64,000 bases of DNA from Sinorhizobium sojae CCBAU 05684 (GTDB lineage Bacteria > Pseudomonadota > Alphaproteobacteria > Rhizobiales > Rhizobiaceae). This document shows positions 50,528 to 59,732 of this stretch, piece by piece. The number at the start of each line of letters is the position of its first letter. Position 1 is the stretch's first letter. The DNA is taken from NCBI RefSeq assembly GCF_002288525.1, contig NZ_CP023067.1:2862501-2926500 (forward strand). The letters run 5' to 3'. Both the position numbers and the translations under genes were made by a program. Under the pieces are notes generated by a model. That model worked only from the letters and a program-made list of their open reading frames with translations, had not been told where the DNA came from and searched no databases.

Positions 50528-50556
50528 CCGGTGCATCGGTACGGATCGAAACATAT

Positions 50557-51054
50557 TCACCGACGTCGAATGCGGCCGATGATGCCGGCATGCGACGACA
50601 GGCAAGCGCCGGCCAGCAGCAGAAAGAGCGCGATCCAAAGCGCTGGATTCGACATGGGTAGCAAGGACCAATCGCCGCGCAGAAGCTGCGGAAGCGAGAG
50701 GCCGGAAAGCCCGGCCTGCGCGCTCGACGCCCGCACCACGCCGAACATCGACGCGACCAGCGCGACATGCGCGTGAATGAAACGGGTTCTCACATAAAAC
50801 TCCGGCCGGACGGCAAGGGGGACCCCCACCGCTGCGGCAATCAGCAGCGCCGCCACGGCCGCTACGATGCCGACACTATCCAGGAGCAGGAAGGCGGGCT
50901 CGCGCACCGCCGGAAGGATCGTCATATAGAGCGACCAGACCATCGCGCTCGACGGAAACCGCGCCAACAGAAGCATGCTCAGGAGAAGAGCCGCGGCCAA
51001 TGCATAGGCAAAAGACGGTCCGAGCCGAACGAAAGTGAGAACCCGGGAGCGCAT
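50557..51054 (-). CDS. Four-helix membrane protein of unknown function
   Basis: 165 aa with about four hydrophobic segments (around residues 13-30, 50-85, 95-115 and 135-155) separated by short loops. No motif recognised. ATG 51054 is preceded by GGAAGC; the frame extends to 51123, but the extra residues are unlike a signal. Convergent with the GNAT/TPR gene (29 bp between stops) and divergent from the lipoprotein gene. Confidence 0.6.
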   Translation of the reverse strand: MRSRVLTFVRLGPSFAYALAAALLLSMLLLARFPSSAMVWSLYMTILPAVREPAFLLLDSVGIVAAVAALLIAAAVGVPLAVRPEFYVRTRFIHAHVALVASMFGVVRASSAQAGLSGLSLPQLLRGDWSLLPMSNPALWIALFLLLAGACLSSHAGIIGRIRRR

Positions 51055-51417
51055 TGGACATGCTTCCTTTTCGGTTGAAGGCGGACCTTTCGACGACAGC
51101 GCCGCGCGCCCCTGATCACGCAAGCTCGCTGTGGAATTGCTGCATCATACGAGCCGGCGCTTAAGCGGAGCTTACCACCGTTCCTTGCAATGCACGGCCA
51201 AAGCACCTTGGCCATTTCCCAGACTGACCGATTCGCTCTTCACGAGCCACTTCCCCCGTGAAATTCCAGTGGAAACGGCTATGCGAGACAAACAAATGTG
51301 TCTCTTTAATGCTACGCGCCTGCCCAATTCTTCATTTGTTAGCTTTTCTTCGGGATGAATTTTCGTGAGAAGCAGCACTTGCTTGGCTAGGATGCACCCG
51401 TAAGTTTGGGGGTAGGT
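51055..51417. other. Divergent intergenic region
   Basis: 363 bp between the membrane-protein gene and the lipoprotein gene. No credible gene: the minus-strand frame at 51172-51432 has no ribosome site and is not recognised. A G-rich ribosome site (GGGGGTAGGT) lies at its right end, just before ATG 51418. Confidence 0.5.
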
Positions 51418-51945
51418 ATGATCGCATTGCAAGTTGGATCACGGATCGCATGTATTACGACGCTGCTGGCCGTCGGAATTGTCCTGGCGGGGTGCCAATC
51501 CGCCGCTTTCGACGACGTAGCGGCATTTGGCGATAGCGCCAAGACGCTGGAGGACGACTCGGCGGTCGCCTTTTACAAGAACGATGAGCTGATCACGAAG
51601 GGCAAGCTGCAGTTCAAGGAAAAGAACTATGGCAAGTCCTACTCCATCTACAAGCGCGCGGTCGCGGTGTTCCCTCAGGATCCAGCCGCCTGGCTCGGCT
51701 TTGCCGCCTCCGCGGACATGATCGCCCGGTTCGACACGGCAGACCGGGCCTATGTGCAGCTCGCAAAGATGATCGGCAACACCCCGGTCTATTACAACAA
51801 CCTGGGCTACTCTCATCTTCTACGCGGCGACCTGCCCAAAGCGCGTCGCTACTTCCTGAAGGCCTACGAGCTCGATCCCGCAAACGAGACGACCGCGACC
51901 AACCTTGAATTGATGAAGAACAGCGTGAAATACGCTCAGCGCTGA
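51418..51945 (+). CDS. TPR lipoprotein, TadD-like
   Basis: 175 aa. A lipoprotein signal peptide ends in LAGC (about residues 25-28). It is followed by two to three TPR helices (LQFKEKNYGKSYSIYKRAVAVFPQDPAAWLGFA and NNLGYSHLLRGDLPKARRYFLKAYELDP). This is the layout of TadD, the TPR lipoprotein of Tad pilus systems, and a tad operon lies about 6 kb away. The gene is not in that operon, so the link is a suggestion. ATG 51418 was chosen over TTG 51406 because it begins the signal peptide and has a strong GGGGGTAGGT site. Confidence 0.75.
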   Translation: MIALQVGSRIACITTLLAVGIVLAGCQSAAFDDVAAFGDSAKTLEDDSAVAFYKNDELITKGKLQFKEKNYGKSYSIYKRAVAVFPQDPAAWLGFAASADMIARFDTADRAYVQLAKMIGNTPVYYNNLGYSHLLRGDLPKARRYFLKAYELDPANETTATNLELMKNSVKYAQR

Positions 51946-51990
51946 CGGCTGCCGGCATCGGATTACCGTCGACGGCCGTTTGCTCAACGG

Positions 51991-52035
51991 CTGCATGTCT
52001 TCTTGAATCGATGTCGATTTTAAGAAGACATGCAG
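51991..52035. repeat. Nested intergenic hairpin, family member B (possible terminator)
   Basis: CTGCATGTCTTCTT (51991-52004) and AAGAAGACATGCAG (52022-52035) are 14-bp perfect arms. A smaller AATCG/CGATT stem lies inside. Outer CTGC..GCAG and the AATCGA/TCGATTT core match the element at 32841-32890. It lies between convergent genes (the TPR lipoprotein and the methyltransferase) and may terminate both. Confidence 0.65.
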
Positions 52036-52057
52036 TAAGAGCGAGCCTTCCGCGTCG

Positions 52058-53179
52058 TCACGGGCGCTTTTGCAGAATGCCGTAGATGATGTTGCGATTT
52101 TCACCAAATTCCACACGCGCGTCGATCGTGTTGCGGTCGACGCTCGCATTGATGATCTTCCACATATCGCTTTCCGAACGCAGTAGCAGTGCCCAGTTCA
52201 TGAACGTTTCCATGTAGCCGTCGTCGCTGATCTCGTCTGCGAAATTGGCGAACAGGAAGATCCCGTTGGGCTTCAACATTTCCAGGCACTTCTGCGTCAG
52301 CTTCACCGCCACCTTATCGGCGAGATAGTCATAGAGACCGGCAGCATAGACGAAGTCGAACTGGCCCAGATCATAGCCCCTGGTGAGGAGACCGCGAACG
52401 GACCCGTCGATCGCTTCGATGCAGGTTCCGTTGAAGTCGCGCGCGATAGAGCCGACGCTCAAGGGATCCTGATCAAGCGCCACCCAGCGCTTTATCCGTC
52501 CCTCGCTCAGGGCGACCGAGCGGTCTGCCTCGCGCAGATGGCCGGCGGCGAGCGTGAGGACCTCTGTCTCGCCACCCCGCTCGCTCGCCAACGCATCGAC
52601 ATGCCGGGTCAGGAGATCGCGCCTTTCGCGAACCGCAACCGAGGACGGCGCGTTGCTGGTGTACTCATAAAGGGCGCGACCGAGCGGCGACGCCTTCTCG
52701 ATCGCCTCCGAGGTGCTCGGATGGCCATAGATGAAGTCGATCAGCTGCGCGTCGCCGGAATAGCCGCGCGGTTTCTCGAAGGACCAACGCGTGAACGGAT
52801 CCTCGTGGAAGAAATCCGCGAGCGGATGATTTTGCACCAACGGCACGAGCTCTTGCCAGACGCTCGGATCGAATTTGCCGCGCATTCCGTGAAGCGCGCC
52901 GATGAGCTGGTGAATGATGGCGGCCGGTTCCCGCCCGCCTTCGATCTGCTGCCGCGCGATCGACAGCACGAGCGCGAGCTCGGCCTTGGCGGTTTCGAGT
53001 TGCTTCTCGTGTTGAGCCGTTTTGGCGGGAGACAGTTCGGTTGTGATGGACTCTGGGGTGATAAGGCTTTCGCCGTCGAAGACAATCTTGAATTGGGTCA
53101 CGCGAAACTCATCCGTTAATAGCTTGTTAACAGTATGCTCAAGTTTGAAAGGGGCGCCAGCCGTACTTAAAGCTTTCAT
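52058..53179 (-). CDS. SAM-dependent methyltransferase of the EF/3-hydroxypalmitate-methyl-ester type
   Basis: 373 aa. It contains KPRGYSGDAQLIDFIYG (around residues 135-151), a stretch I associate with the 'extracellular factor 3-hydroxypalmitic acid methyl ester biosynthesis' family. A Rossmann methyltransferase follows, with a weak SAM site VLTLAAGHLREADRS (around 204-218) and WVALDQDPLSVG. Proteins so named make fatty-acid methyl-ester signals in Ralstonia-type systems, but many alphaproteobacterial relatives have unknown substrates. Divergent from a GGDEF-EAL gene with a ~200-bp shared region. Substrate unproven. Confidence 0.7.
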   Translation of the reverse strand: MKALSTAGAPFKLEHTVNKLLTDEFRVTQFKIVFDGESLITPESITTELSPAKTAQHEKQLETAKAELALVLSIARQQIEGGREPAAIIHQLIGALHGMRGKFDPSVWQELVPLVQNHPLADFFHEDPFTRWSFEKPRGYSGDAQLIDFIYGHPSTSEAIEKASPLGRALYEYTSNAPSSVAVRERRDLLTRHVDALASERGGETEVLTLAAGHLREADRSVALSEGRIKRWVALDQDPLSVGSIARDFNGTCIEAIDGSVRGLLTRGYDLGQFDFVYAAGLYDYLADKVAVKLTQKCLEMLKPNGIFLFANFADEISDDGYMETFMNWALLLRSESDMWKIINASVDRNTIDARVEFGENRNIIYGILQKRP

Positions 53180-53382
53180 AGAATATGGTTAACAAACGAT
53201 CGGACTGATCCGTTTTGCTACGCCGATGAAAAAGCATTTGAACTTGGTCGAATTCAGCAAAACTTAATCGACCCGTACTATTGTGCCGAATAATGTTGCC
53301 CTATGCGCAGTGGTTTCCCATGCGGACGGCGGACTGAAACGTCTGAGGTGACGTCAACTGTAGGAAGAGAACCTTAGCTCCG

Positions 53383-55398
53383 ATGGAGCGACTCAAAGCA
53401 ATGGATCGGTGCATGAAGCACACGTTGACCGACATCACTGAAGTCGATCTCGACAATGACCCGCCGAGACCGGCTTCAACCGAATTGCTCGCCCTCTATG
53501 ACGAGGAAGGCGAAGGTACGCGCATACAGGCGACCAGAAAGGGACTCTGGACCGCGGTTGCCGTGTATCTGCTGTTCTCAGTGACGGATATACTGCTGGT
53601 GCCGGACGTCGCGGCTATGACGATCGCGGCGCGTTTCACGATTTCGGTTGTGGCGCTCTTCATCCTGGAAATACAGGTCCGCCTGAATGCCACCGCGAAT
53701 TCGATCGATTGCACCGCCGCAGCCGCACTGGTGGTCGCCTATGCCGGATGGCTCTATCCGGCGATGATGACGTCGGATACCGAAAGCATCTCCTATTATA
53801 TGGTCTTCGGCGCCATCTTCATGATGAGCGTCAACCTGTTCTTCAGCTTCAAGTTTCGACTGTCCCTGCTCGCATCGATAACGATTCTGCTGATCTTCTT
53901 TGCCGCAGTTTTATCTTTCCCCCCGGCGGAGGTTTCCTACCGGCTTGCATTCGGCACCTTCAACGTCTCCTGTTTCATCTTTACTTCCTACGTGAACTGG
54001 AAGCTCAACAGGGAGCGCTACAAGGTCTTTCTCAATGCCATCGAGGCGAGAATCCAGCACAAGGAGGCGTCCGAGCGCGGAAGGGCGCTGCTGCGGCTGT
54101 CGCACACCGATTCGCTGACCGGCCTCAACAATCGCCGCGCCGTGGACCAGACGCTGCGGGACTATTGGGGAGACTGGCAGAGGCGCGGAAAGAGCTTCGC
54201 CGCAATCCTCATCGATGTCGATTTCTTCAAGAAATACAATGATTTCTACGGCCACCAGGAAGGCGATCGCTGCCTGGTCCTGGTTGCCAATGCCCTCAAG
54301 GAATCGATAGAGGCTTGCAACGGCTCCATCGGCCGTTACGGCGGTGAGGAGTTCATCGTCCTTGCGCATATGCAATCAAGCGAAGAGGCCGCCGAGCTCG
54401 CCGAAGCCATACGCCGCAACGTCGAAAACCTGGCCCTGCCGCATCAGGAACGGCGCGACGGCACGGCCGTGGTCACCGTCAGCGTCGGCGCCGCCTTCAC
54501 TCGAAACCAGACGGGTTCGAAGCTCGAGAGGCTTATCCATGAGGCCGATCGCGCGCTCTACAGCGCCAAGGCGAGCGGCCGCAATTGCGCAAAGCTTTTC
54601 GACCCGAGCGATCCCCTGACCAGTGACGAGAGCGAGAACATCGCGGCCCTGCTCAAGATCGCGACCGACCAGGACCTCGTCTCGATGGTCTACCAGCCGA
54701 TCCGCAATGTCGCATCGGGCAGAATCGACGCCGTCGAGGCGTTGATGCGGCTGAAAATGCTCGATGGCACCGCGGTCCCGCCCGGCCTTTTCATCCCGAT
54801 CGCGGAACGCACCGGCGTCATCCTGGAGCTCGGGCGTTGGGCGATTAGGACCGTCTGCCGCGAAATCCTGTCGGACGATCGCGTTCCGGTGGTTAGCGTC
54901 AACGTCTCGCCCATCCAGCTTAAATCGCCCGGCTTCGCCGCTTCCGTCGCGGCCATTCTTGGTGAAACGGGAGTCGCCGGCGCCCGGCTGGCGCTCGAAA
55001 TCACCGAGGGGCTGGAGATGGAGATGCATTCGGACGTCTTGCGATGCATCAGCGACCTCAAGACATTGGGCGTCCGTATCTGGCTCGACGACTTCGGCAC
55101 CGGCTTCGCCGGCCTGTCATGGCTGCGGCTGATCGATTTCGACACGGTGAAGATCGACCGTTCGTTCCTTCACGATTGCGACACTCCGAAGGGCAAGGCG
55201 ATGTTGAGGGATATTATCGGTCTCGTGCGAAATCGCGGCCACAAGATTCTCGTCGAAGGGGTGGAAACCGAGGACCAAATGGGGCTCATGCGGCAGTTCC
55301 GCATAGACCAGGTCCAGGGCTTCCATGTGGGCCGCCCGGCGCCGGCGGAAAATCTCCGGCTGAAGGCCACCGCAGGCGCCCATCTGACCCGAGCCTGA
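53383..55398 (+). CDS. Membrane GGDEF-EAL c-di-GMP signalling protein
   Basis: 671 aa. About five to six membrane spans (residues ~47-205) act as an unidentified sensor region, followed by GGDEF with GGEEF at about residue 320 and EAL at about 453 (EALMRL), with DDFGTGFAG further on. The cyclase signature is intact. The usual RxxD inhibitory site five residues before GGEEF is absent (A-C-N-G there), unlike the protein at 2513. Start ATG 53383 may be replaced by ATG 53401 or 53413. Divergent from the methyltransferase gene. Confidence 0.88.
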   Translation: MERLKAMDRCMKHTLTDITEVDLDNDPPRPASTELLALYDEEGEGTRIQATRKGLWTAVAVYLLFSVTDILLVPDVAAMTIAARFTISVVALFILEIQVRLNATANSIDCTAAAALVVAYAGWLYPAMMTSDTESISYYMVFGAIFMMSVNLFFSFKFRLSLLASITILLIFFAAVLSFPPAEVSYRLAFGTFNVSCFIFTSYVNWKLNRERYKVFLNAIEARIQHKEASERGRALLRLSHTDSLTGLNNRRAVDQTLRDYWGDWQRRGKSFAAILIDVDFFKKYNDFYGHQEGDRCLVLVANALKESIEACNGSIGRYGGEEFIVLAHMQSSEEAAELAEAIRRNVENLALPHQERRDGTAVVTVSVGAAFTRNQTGSKLERLIHEADRALYSAKASGRNCAKLFDPSDPLTSDESENIAALLKIATDQDLVSMVYQPIRNVASGRIDAVEALMRLKMLDGTAVPPGLFIPIAERTGVILELGRWAIRTVCREILSDDRVPVVSVNVSPIQLKSPGFAASVAAILGETGVAGARLALEITEGLEMEMHSDVLRCISDLKTLGVRIWLDDFGTGFAGLSWLRLIDFDTVKIDRSFLHDCDTPKGKAMLRDIIGLVRNRGHKILVEGVETEDQMGLMRQFRIDQVQGFHVGRPAPAENLRLKATAGAHLTRA

Positions 55399-55712
55399 GC
55401 TTGACGCAGTACTGCGTCTATGATCGGGCTGCTGCATATTTAGGCGTAGCCGGAATGTCGACTACTCCTCCTACGTCGTCATCCTCGGGCTTGACCCGAG
55501 GATCCAATCGTAAGCACCGTCCCCGCATGGTCCTGTCCGGATTGGGTAGGCTGTCCTTCGAACTTTAGGGGAGGTTAGTGCTTGGATCCTCGGGTCAAGC
55601 CCGAGGATGACCGAAGAGCGAGGGGCACCGGCAGTGATCCCATGCAGGAACCTCAACAGACCGTCGAGCGGGATGAGGAAAAGTGTGCGCGGTTTTCCGC
55701 CCGCATCCCACT
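55399..55712. other. Intergenic region with paired palindromes
   Basis: 314 bp between the convergent GGDEF-EAL gene and a small membrane-protein gene. It holds the inverted repeat pair at 55478-55611 and no credible gene. Confidence 0.7.
55478..55611. repeat. Inverted pair of 30-bp palindromic arms
   Basis: A 30-bp arm at 55478-55507 recurs as its exact reverse complement at 55582-55611. The inner half of each arm is itself palindromic, CCTCGGG...CCCGAGG. The 74-bp centre is non-repeated. I recognise the CCTCGGGCTTGACCCGAGG type as a widespread alphaproteobacterial repeat. It is between convergent genes and could be a bidirectional terminator. Confidence 0.85.
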
Positions 55713-56276
55713 CTACTGCACCTTGCGGAGAATGAGCTTGCCTTCGGGAGAGATCGAGCGCTCGTAGCGCGGCAGGTCGGCGATCGACGTACCGTCGGTT
55801 TCAGCCGGCGGAGAGCCTTCCGCCACATCCGGTCCACCGGCCGGAGCCCCGAACGAAGGCGCGAGGCGTTGCGTGACCCCCTTGCCTGGCGCGCTCAGGA
55901 TAACGGAGCCGCTAGAGGCCGGCGCCGAGACGCGCACGCCGCCATCGAATTCCGCGATCTCCTTTCGCAGCCCTTCCAATTGTTGACGGATGATCGCAAG
56001 CTCGTCGGCCTTGGCACCTTGTACGACATGCCGCCCCTGCTTCTCGATCTGCAGTTTCAGCCCGTCGATCGAACGCTTGACCGCGGCGAGAGCCTCCCGG
56101 CTTTCGCGCACATCCGCGGCATTCTTGGCCGTATAGAGCAGCATCCCGGCATTCAACGGCAGAAACACCACCGCGAGCGCGATGAAGGGCGCGAAGCGGG
56201 AACGGGCGGGCTCTTCCGCAGCCCGTTCGCGCCGCACGCCATCGAGTTCCACATCGACATTCGCCAAGCTGACCAT
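55713..56276 (-). CDS. Single-span membrane protein with coiled coil
   Basis: 187 aa. A positively charged head (residues 1-28), a hydrophobic span at about 29-50, a coiled-coil stretch (~55-110: REALAAVKRSIDGLKLQIEKQG and IRQQLEGLRKEIAEF), and a Pro/Gly/Ser-rich C-terminal third. The likely topology is one anchored segment with a periplasmic coiled coil. It follows the AAA+ ATPase gene after a 185-bp gap that includes a repeat. No family recognised; a pilus-associated role is possible because of its position. Confidence 0.65.
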   Translation of the reverse strand: MVSLANVDVELDGVRRERAAEEPARSRFAPFIALAVVFLPLNAGMLLYTAKNAADVRESREALAAVKRSIDGLKLQIEKQGRHVVQGAKADELAIIRQQLEGLRKEIAEFDGGVRVSAPASSGSVILSAPGKGVTQRLAPSFGAPAGGPDVAEGSPPAETDGTSIADLPRYERSISPEGKLILRKVQ

Positions 56277-56295
56277 AGCCTCACTCCGCCGCTAA

Positions 56296-56399
56296 TGCAT
56301 GTCGCCCAAAAGTGCGCAGCGGTTTTGGGGCAACGACATGCACAAAAACATAGACCTAAAGCGCGTCGAACGAGTACGTTTGATCGCGACGCGCTTTAG
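56296..56399. repeat. RIME-like intergenic mosaic element
   Basis: Two adjacent palindromes: TGCATGTCG (56296-56304) with CGACATGCA (56334-56342), and CTAAAGCGCGTCG (56356-56368) with CGACGCGCTTTAG (56387-56399). The 'GCATGTCG...CGACATGC' and 'TAAAGCGCGTCG...' modules are those of the Rhizobium-specific intergenic mosaic element family as I remember it. Located between two minus-strand genes. Confidence 0.75.
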
Positions 56400-56460
56400 C
56401 AGGCCGAAGCCCTCGAACATATCCCGGCGCCGTCCAGGGCGGAGAGGCATCATTCACGTC

Positions 56461-57756
56461 TCAATCCGACGTGAATACCCCTTCCCAGGCCCGTTCCAGC
56501 AACTCCAGCGACGCAACCTTCCGCACTCCATTGAATTCGCAATAGGACCCGATGAAATCGAGCAGGTACTTCGGATGGTAACAGGACGCCATCGATTCGC
56601 CACTGTAACGATGATCGTAGAACAATTCTAGGTCGCGTGGGCAAAGCTCCACGTCGACGCTGTGCGAATAGGCTTCGAAGATCTGGAAATAGTCCTCCCG
56701 GGATGGCGTGTTGACGAAGATCTTGTATTTCAGCCGCCGCAGGCCCGCCTCGTCGGAAAGATCCCGCGGCGCGATATTGGTGGAGAAAACCACGAGCTCG
56801 TCGAAGGGAACCTTGAACTTCTTGCCCGTATGCAGCGTCAGGAAATCGTAGCCGCGCTCGAGCGGCACGATCCAGCGATTGATCAGCGCCTGCGGCAGGA
56901 CCTGCTGGCGCCCGAAGTCGTCGATGATGAAGATGCCGCCGGAGGCCTTGAGGTGGATCGGCGCCTCATAGACATTCGAGCCCTCACCCAGGGTCAGGTC
57001 GAGGAGATCGAGCGTCAGCTCGCCACCGGTCTTGATCACCGGCCGTTTACATTCGACCCAACGCCGGTCGGCCTTGGAATAGGGCTTTGCTCCCGTAACC
57101 GTTTGATGCACCGCCTCGTCATGGAAGCTGATGACGTAGCCGCCGACCTCGATGGCATAGGGCACGAAGATCGTCTGCCGGAAGAGGCGCGCGGACCTTT
57201 CGGCGATGCTCGTCTTGCCGTTGCCGGGTGGTCCGTAAAGCAGGATCGATTGCCCGGAATTCATCGCCGGCCCAAGCTTCGCGATCAGCGACGGCGAAAG
57301 CACGAGCCCATCAAGGGCGTTGGTCAGGACCTCCGGTGTCACCCGTTCGTGATGGATCGTCTGCAGCCCGAGCTGGCGGCAGAAGGCATCGAGAGAGACC
57401 GGCGCCGGCCCTACGTAGCTCGACTGCCGCAAGGCGGCTTGCGCATATTCGACACCCTTCGATGAGAGCGCGTAGCGGATGTCGGATCTGACGTCCTCTC
57501 CCGCCAGCCCGCGCGCCTCGAAGTAAGCAAGCTTGGTGAGTTCCTTGATCAGGAGATTGACGACCGCCTTGGAGAGCTTCATGCGCTCGGCCAGATGCGA
57601 CGGCGTCACCGTGTCCTGTTCGGTCGCGCATTTCGCCGTGAGCCGCAGCAGGAACGACAGTTCGAGCCCGGTTTCCTCGATGCTCATCGGCGCCAGCGGC
57701 ATCCGGGGATCGAGCGTGGCGGCGAAATCTTCACGAACTTCGTCGAGCGAATGCAT
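56461..57756 (-). CDS. AAA+ ATPase with N-terminal helical domain, next to Tad operon
   Basis: 431 aa. Walker A GPPGNGKTS lies mid-protein and FIIDDFGRQQVLP as Walker B further on. VVFSTNIAPRDL is a sensor-1-like stretch. The ~100 residues before the ATPase, with LAERMKLSKAVVNLLIKELTKLAYF, resemble a winged-helix or helical interaction domain. The ATPase resembles 'ATP-binding' proteins seen next to rhizobial pilus operons; I know of no experimentally defined role. ATG 57756 has a GGAGG site. It lies 68 bp after tadC. Confidence 0.8.
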   Translation of the reverse strand: MHSLDEVREDFAATLDPRMPLAPMSIEETGLELSFLLRLTAKCATEQDTVTPSHLAERMKLSKAVVNLLIKELTKLAYFEARGLAGEDVRSDIRYALSSKGVEYAQAALRQSSYVGPAPVSLDAFCRQLGLQTIHHERVTPEVLTNALDGLVLSPSLIAKLGPAMNSGQSILLYGPPGNGKTSIAERSARLFRQTIFVPYAIEVGGYVISFHDEAVHQTVTGAKPYSKADRRWVECKRPVIKTGGELTLDLLDLTLGEGSNVYEAPIHLKASGGIFIIDDFGRQQVLPQALINRWIVPLERGYDFLTLHTGKKFKVPFDELVVFSTNIAPRDLSDEAGLRRLKYKIFVNTPSREDYFQIFEAYSHSVDVELCPRDLELFYDHRYSGESMASCYHPKYLLDFIGSYCEFNGVRKVASLELLERAWEGVFTSD

Positions 57757-57824
57757 GGGAACCTCCTCTACCAATTTGGAGCGGCATGCGGGCGGAACCC
57801 GCACACACTTTCCTCGATCCCGCT

Positions 57825-58775
57825 CTAACCGCCGGGCGCCGTCATGCCGACGAGCAAGCTGATGACGCGGATGACGATGGGAACGAGCACGATGACGAGG
57901 CTGACCGGGAACAGGAAAGCTCCGAGCGGCAGCAGCATCTTGATCGGTAGGGCATTGGCCTTTTCCTCCGCCCGCACGATGCGAAGATCCCGCATCTCCT
58001 TGCTATAGACCCTGAGCGTCTGGGTGACGCTCGTGCCAAGTTCCTCCGATTGCCGGAACAGCACCGAAAGCGCGCGCGCCTCGTCGATCCGGAGCCGCGC
58101 CGCAAGATTGGCAAGCGCCTCGCGCAGTCTTCGGCCGCCGCGTACCTCGAGCATCATGATCGACAGATGCAGGCCGAAATCCTGTCTCTTGCTGACGAAT
58201 TCCCGCGCGACGCGGTTTGCCGCCGCCTCGAGGCTCATGCCCGCGTCGAGGCAGACGATCAGCATGTCCATGAAATCGGGAAAGAGGCGGCGATACTCCC
58301 GCTCCTTCGCGTCGCCTCGCCGGTCGATATAGATATTCACCAGGATGAAAGTCGCGCCGGCGGCGAACATCGCGATGAGGAGCGTCATCAGTCTGGACGT
58401 TTCCGGCACGAAGCGGTTCAGAGCCCAGACGGTTGCGACCAGTACGCCCATACAGGCGATCGCGCGGATCATCTGGAAGGTCGTGACCGCATTGGCGCTG
58501 AAATAGCCGGCGCGGATCAGTCGGTTCTGCGTCGAATTGGCGTTGGTGTCGCGCCGGGTGATCTCGAAATAGCGGCGGATCAGCCGGTTTTCCGCCTCGC
58601 CGAGCTCGTCGATCGCGGCCTCGCCGACGTGAAATTCGTCACCGTGTGCCCTGGCACGCGCCTCGGAGAGGCGGACGCCGACCTCGCGGCGACGGAAGAC
58701 AACCTCCGATGCGGCTGCGGAAAAGATCAGAACCGAGAAGAAGACGACGAGGTAAATGCCGTACTCGTTCCACAT
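57825..58775 (-). CDS. tadC: Tad pilus inner-membrane platform protein TadC
   Basis: 316 aa type II secretion F-domain protein. It has about three to four membrane spans and the GspF-like region LIVCLDAGMSLEAAANRVAREF (residues ~170-190). It pairs with TadB in the pilus assembly platform. It is the last of the pilus core genes in the visible order, 9 bp after tadB. Confidence 0.93.
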   Translation of the reverse strand: MWNEYGIYLVVFFSVLIFSAAASEVVFRRREVGVRLSEARARAHGDEFHVGEAAIDELGEAENRLIRRYFEITRRDTNANSTQNRLIRAGYFSANAVTTFQMIRAIACMGVLVATVWALNRFVPETSRLMTLLIAMFAAGATFILVNIYIDRRGDAKEREYRRLFPDFMDMLIVCLDAGMSLEAAANRVAREFVSKRQDFGLHLSIMMLEVRGGRRLREALANLAARLRIDEARALSVLFRQSEELGTSVTQTLRVYSKEMRDLRIVRAEEKANALPIKMLLPLGAFLFPVSLVIVLVPIVIRVISLLVGMTAPGG

Positions 58776-58784
58776 GGCGGCACC

Positions 58785-59732
58785 TCAATACTCAAAGTTG
58801 ACCATCTTGTAGAGAATGACATTGCCGATCGCCATCACGATCAGCAGGCTCGTGACGATGATCGAGCCGTAGCCGCTGTTCCAGACCGGGTCGAAATAAG
58901 CCGGCGACAGCGCCTTGATCATGCTGTAGAGAAGAAACGGATAGACTGACATGAAGATCGCGGTGAAGCGCCCCTCCGCCGAAATTGCCTTGACCTTCGC
59001 CTTCAGCATGAAGCGGTCCCGCAGGGTCTTGGAGAGGTTCTGCAGGATCTCGACCAGATTGCCGCCGGTGCCGGCCTGGACACTGAGCGAGATCGCCAGC
59101 AGGTTGAGATCCTCGACCCCCACCCGATCATTGAGGTTGATCAGCGCATCGTCGAGCGTCACGCCATAGGTCAGTTCGTCCGAAAGGAGGCCGAACTCGC
59201 TGCCGATCGGATCCGGCATTTCGCGCGCGACCAGCGAAATCGCCGCGGGCAGCGGATGCCCGGCCGCAAGGCTGCGCGTCGCGACGTCGAGCGCCTCGGG
59301 CAGCTTTTCCGCGAACTTGCGCATGCGGGTCGCCCGAGCCCGCCAGATAACGATGACAGGGATGAGCAGGCAGATCGCAAGAAAGACCGGAATGCGGACC
59401 AGGTTGGTCGGCACGAAGAACTGCACGACAAGCCAGACGGCAAGCGCGCCTGCGACACCATAGAGCGTGAAGCGTTTGCCGTCGAACTTGATACCGGACT
59501 GCACGTAGTATTGGCGCAGCCGCTGCATCAGCGGGAGCGAACGCCATTCGGCGCCGCGTTCCTTCAGCATATCGCGGTAGATCTCGCGGTGGTTTTCATT
59601 GCCGGCGAGCAGGCTCAGGCGATGGTTGACCGCCTTGCTGCGTTCGGAGGTCCGGAAGTAGCCGCGCAGCAGCGCTTCGGCGGAAATCAGCGCCGCGACG
59701 AAGACGGCGCCGTAAAGGAGCAGGAGCGTCAT
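58785..59732 (-). CDS. tadB: Tad pilus inner-membrane platform protein TadB
   Basis: 315 aa. The N-terminal spans are followed by the GspF domain (LPEALDVATRSLAAGHPLPAAISLVAREM, residues ~142-170). ATG 59732 overlaps the cpaF stop by 4 bp. Together with TadC it forms the inner-membrane platform driven by the CpaF ATPase. Confidence 0.94.
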   Translation of the reverse strand: MTLLLLYGAVFVAALISAEALLRGYFRTSERSKAVNHRLSLLAGNENHREIYRDMLKERGAEWRSLPLMQRLRQYYVQSGIKFDGKRFTLYGVAGALAVWLVVQFFVPTNLVRIPVFLAICLLIPVIVIWRARATRMRKFAEKLPEALDVATRSLAAGHPLPAAISLVAREMPDPIGSEFGLLSDELTYGVTLDDALINLNDRVGVEDLNLLAISLSVQAGTGGNLVEILQNLSKTLRDRFMLKAKVKAISAEGRFTAIFMSVYPFLLYSMIKALSPAYFDPVWNSGYGSIIVTSLLIVMAIGNVILYKMVNFEY

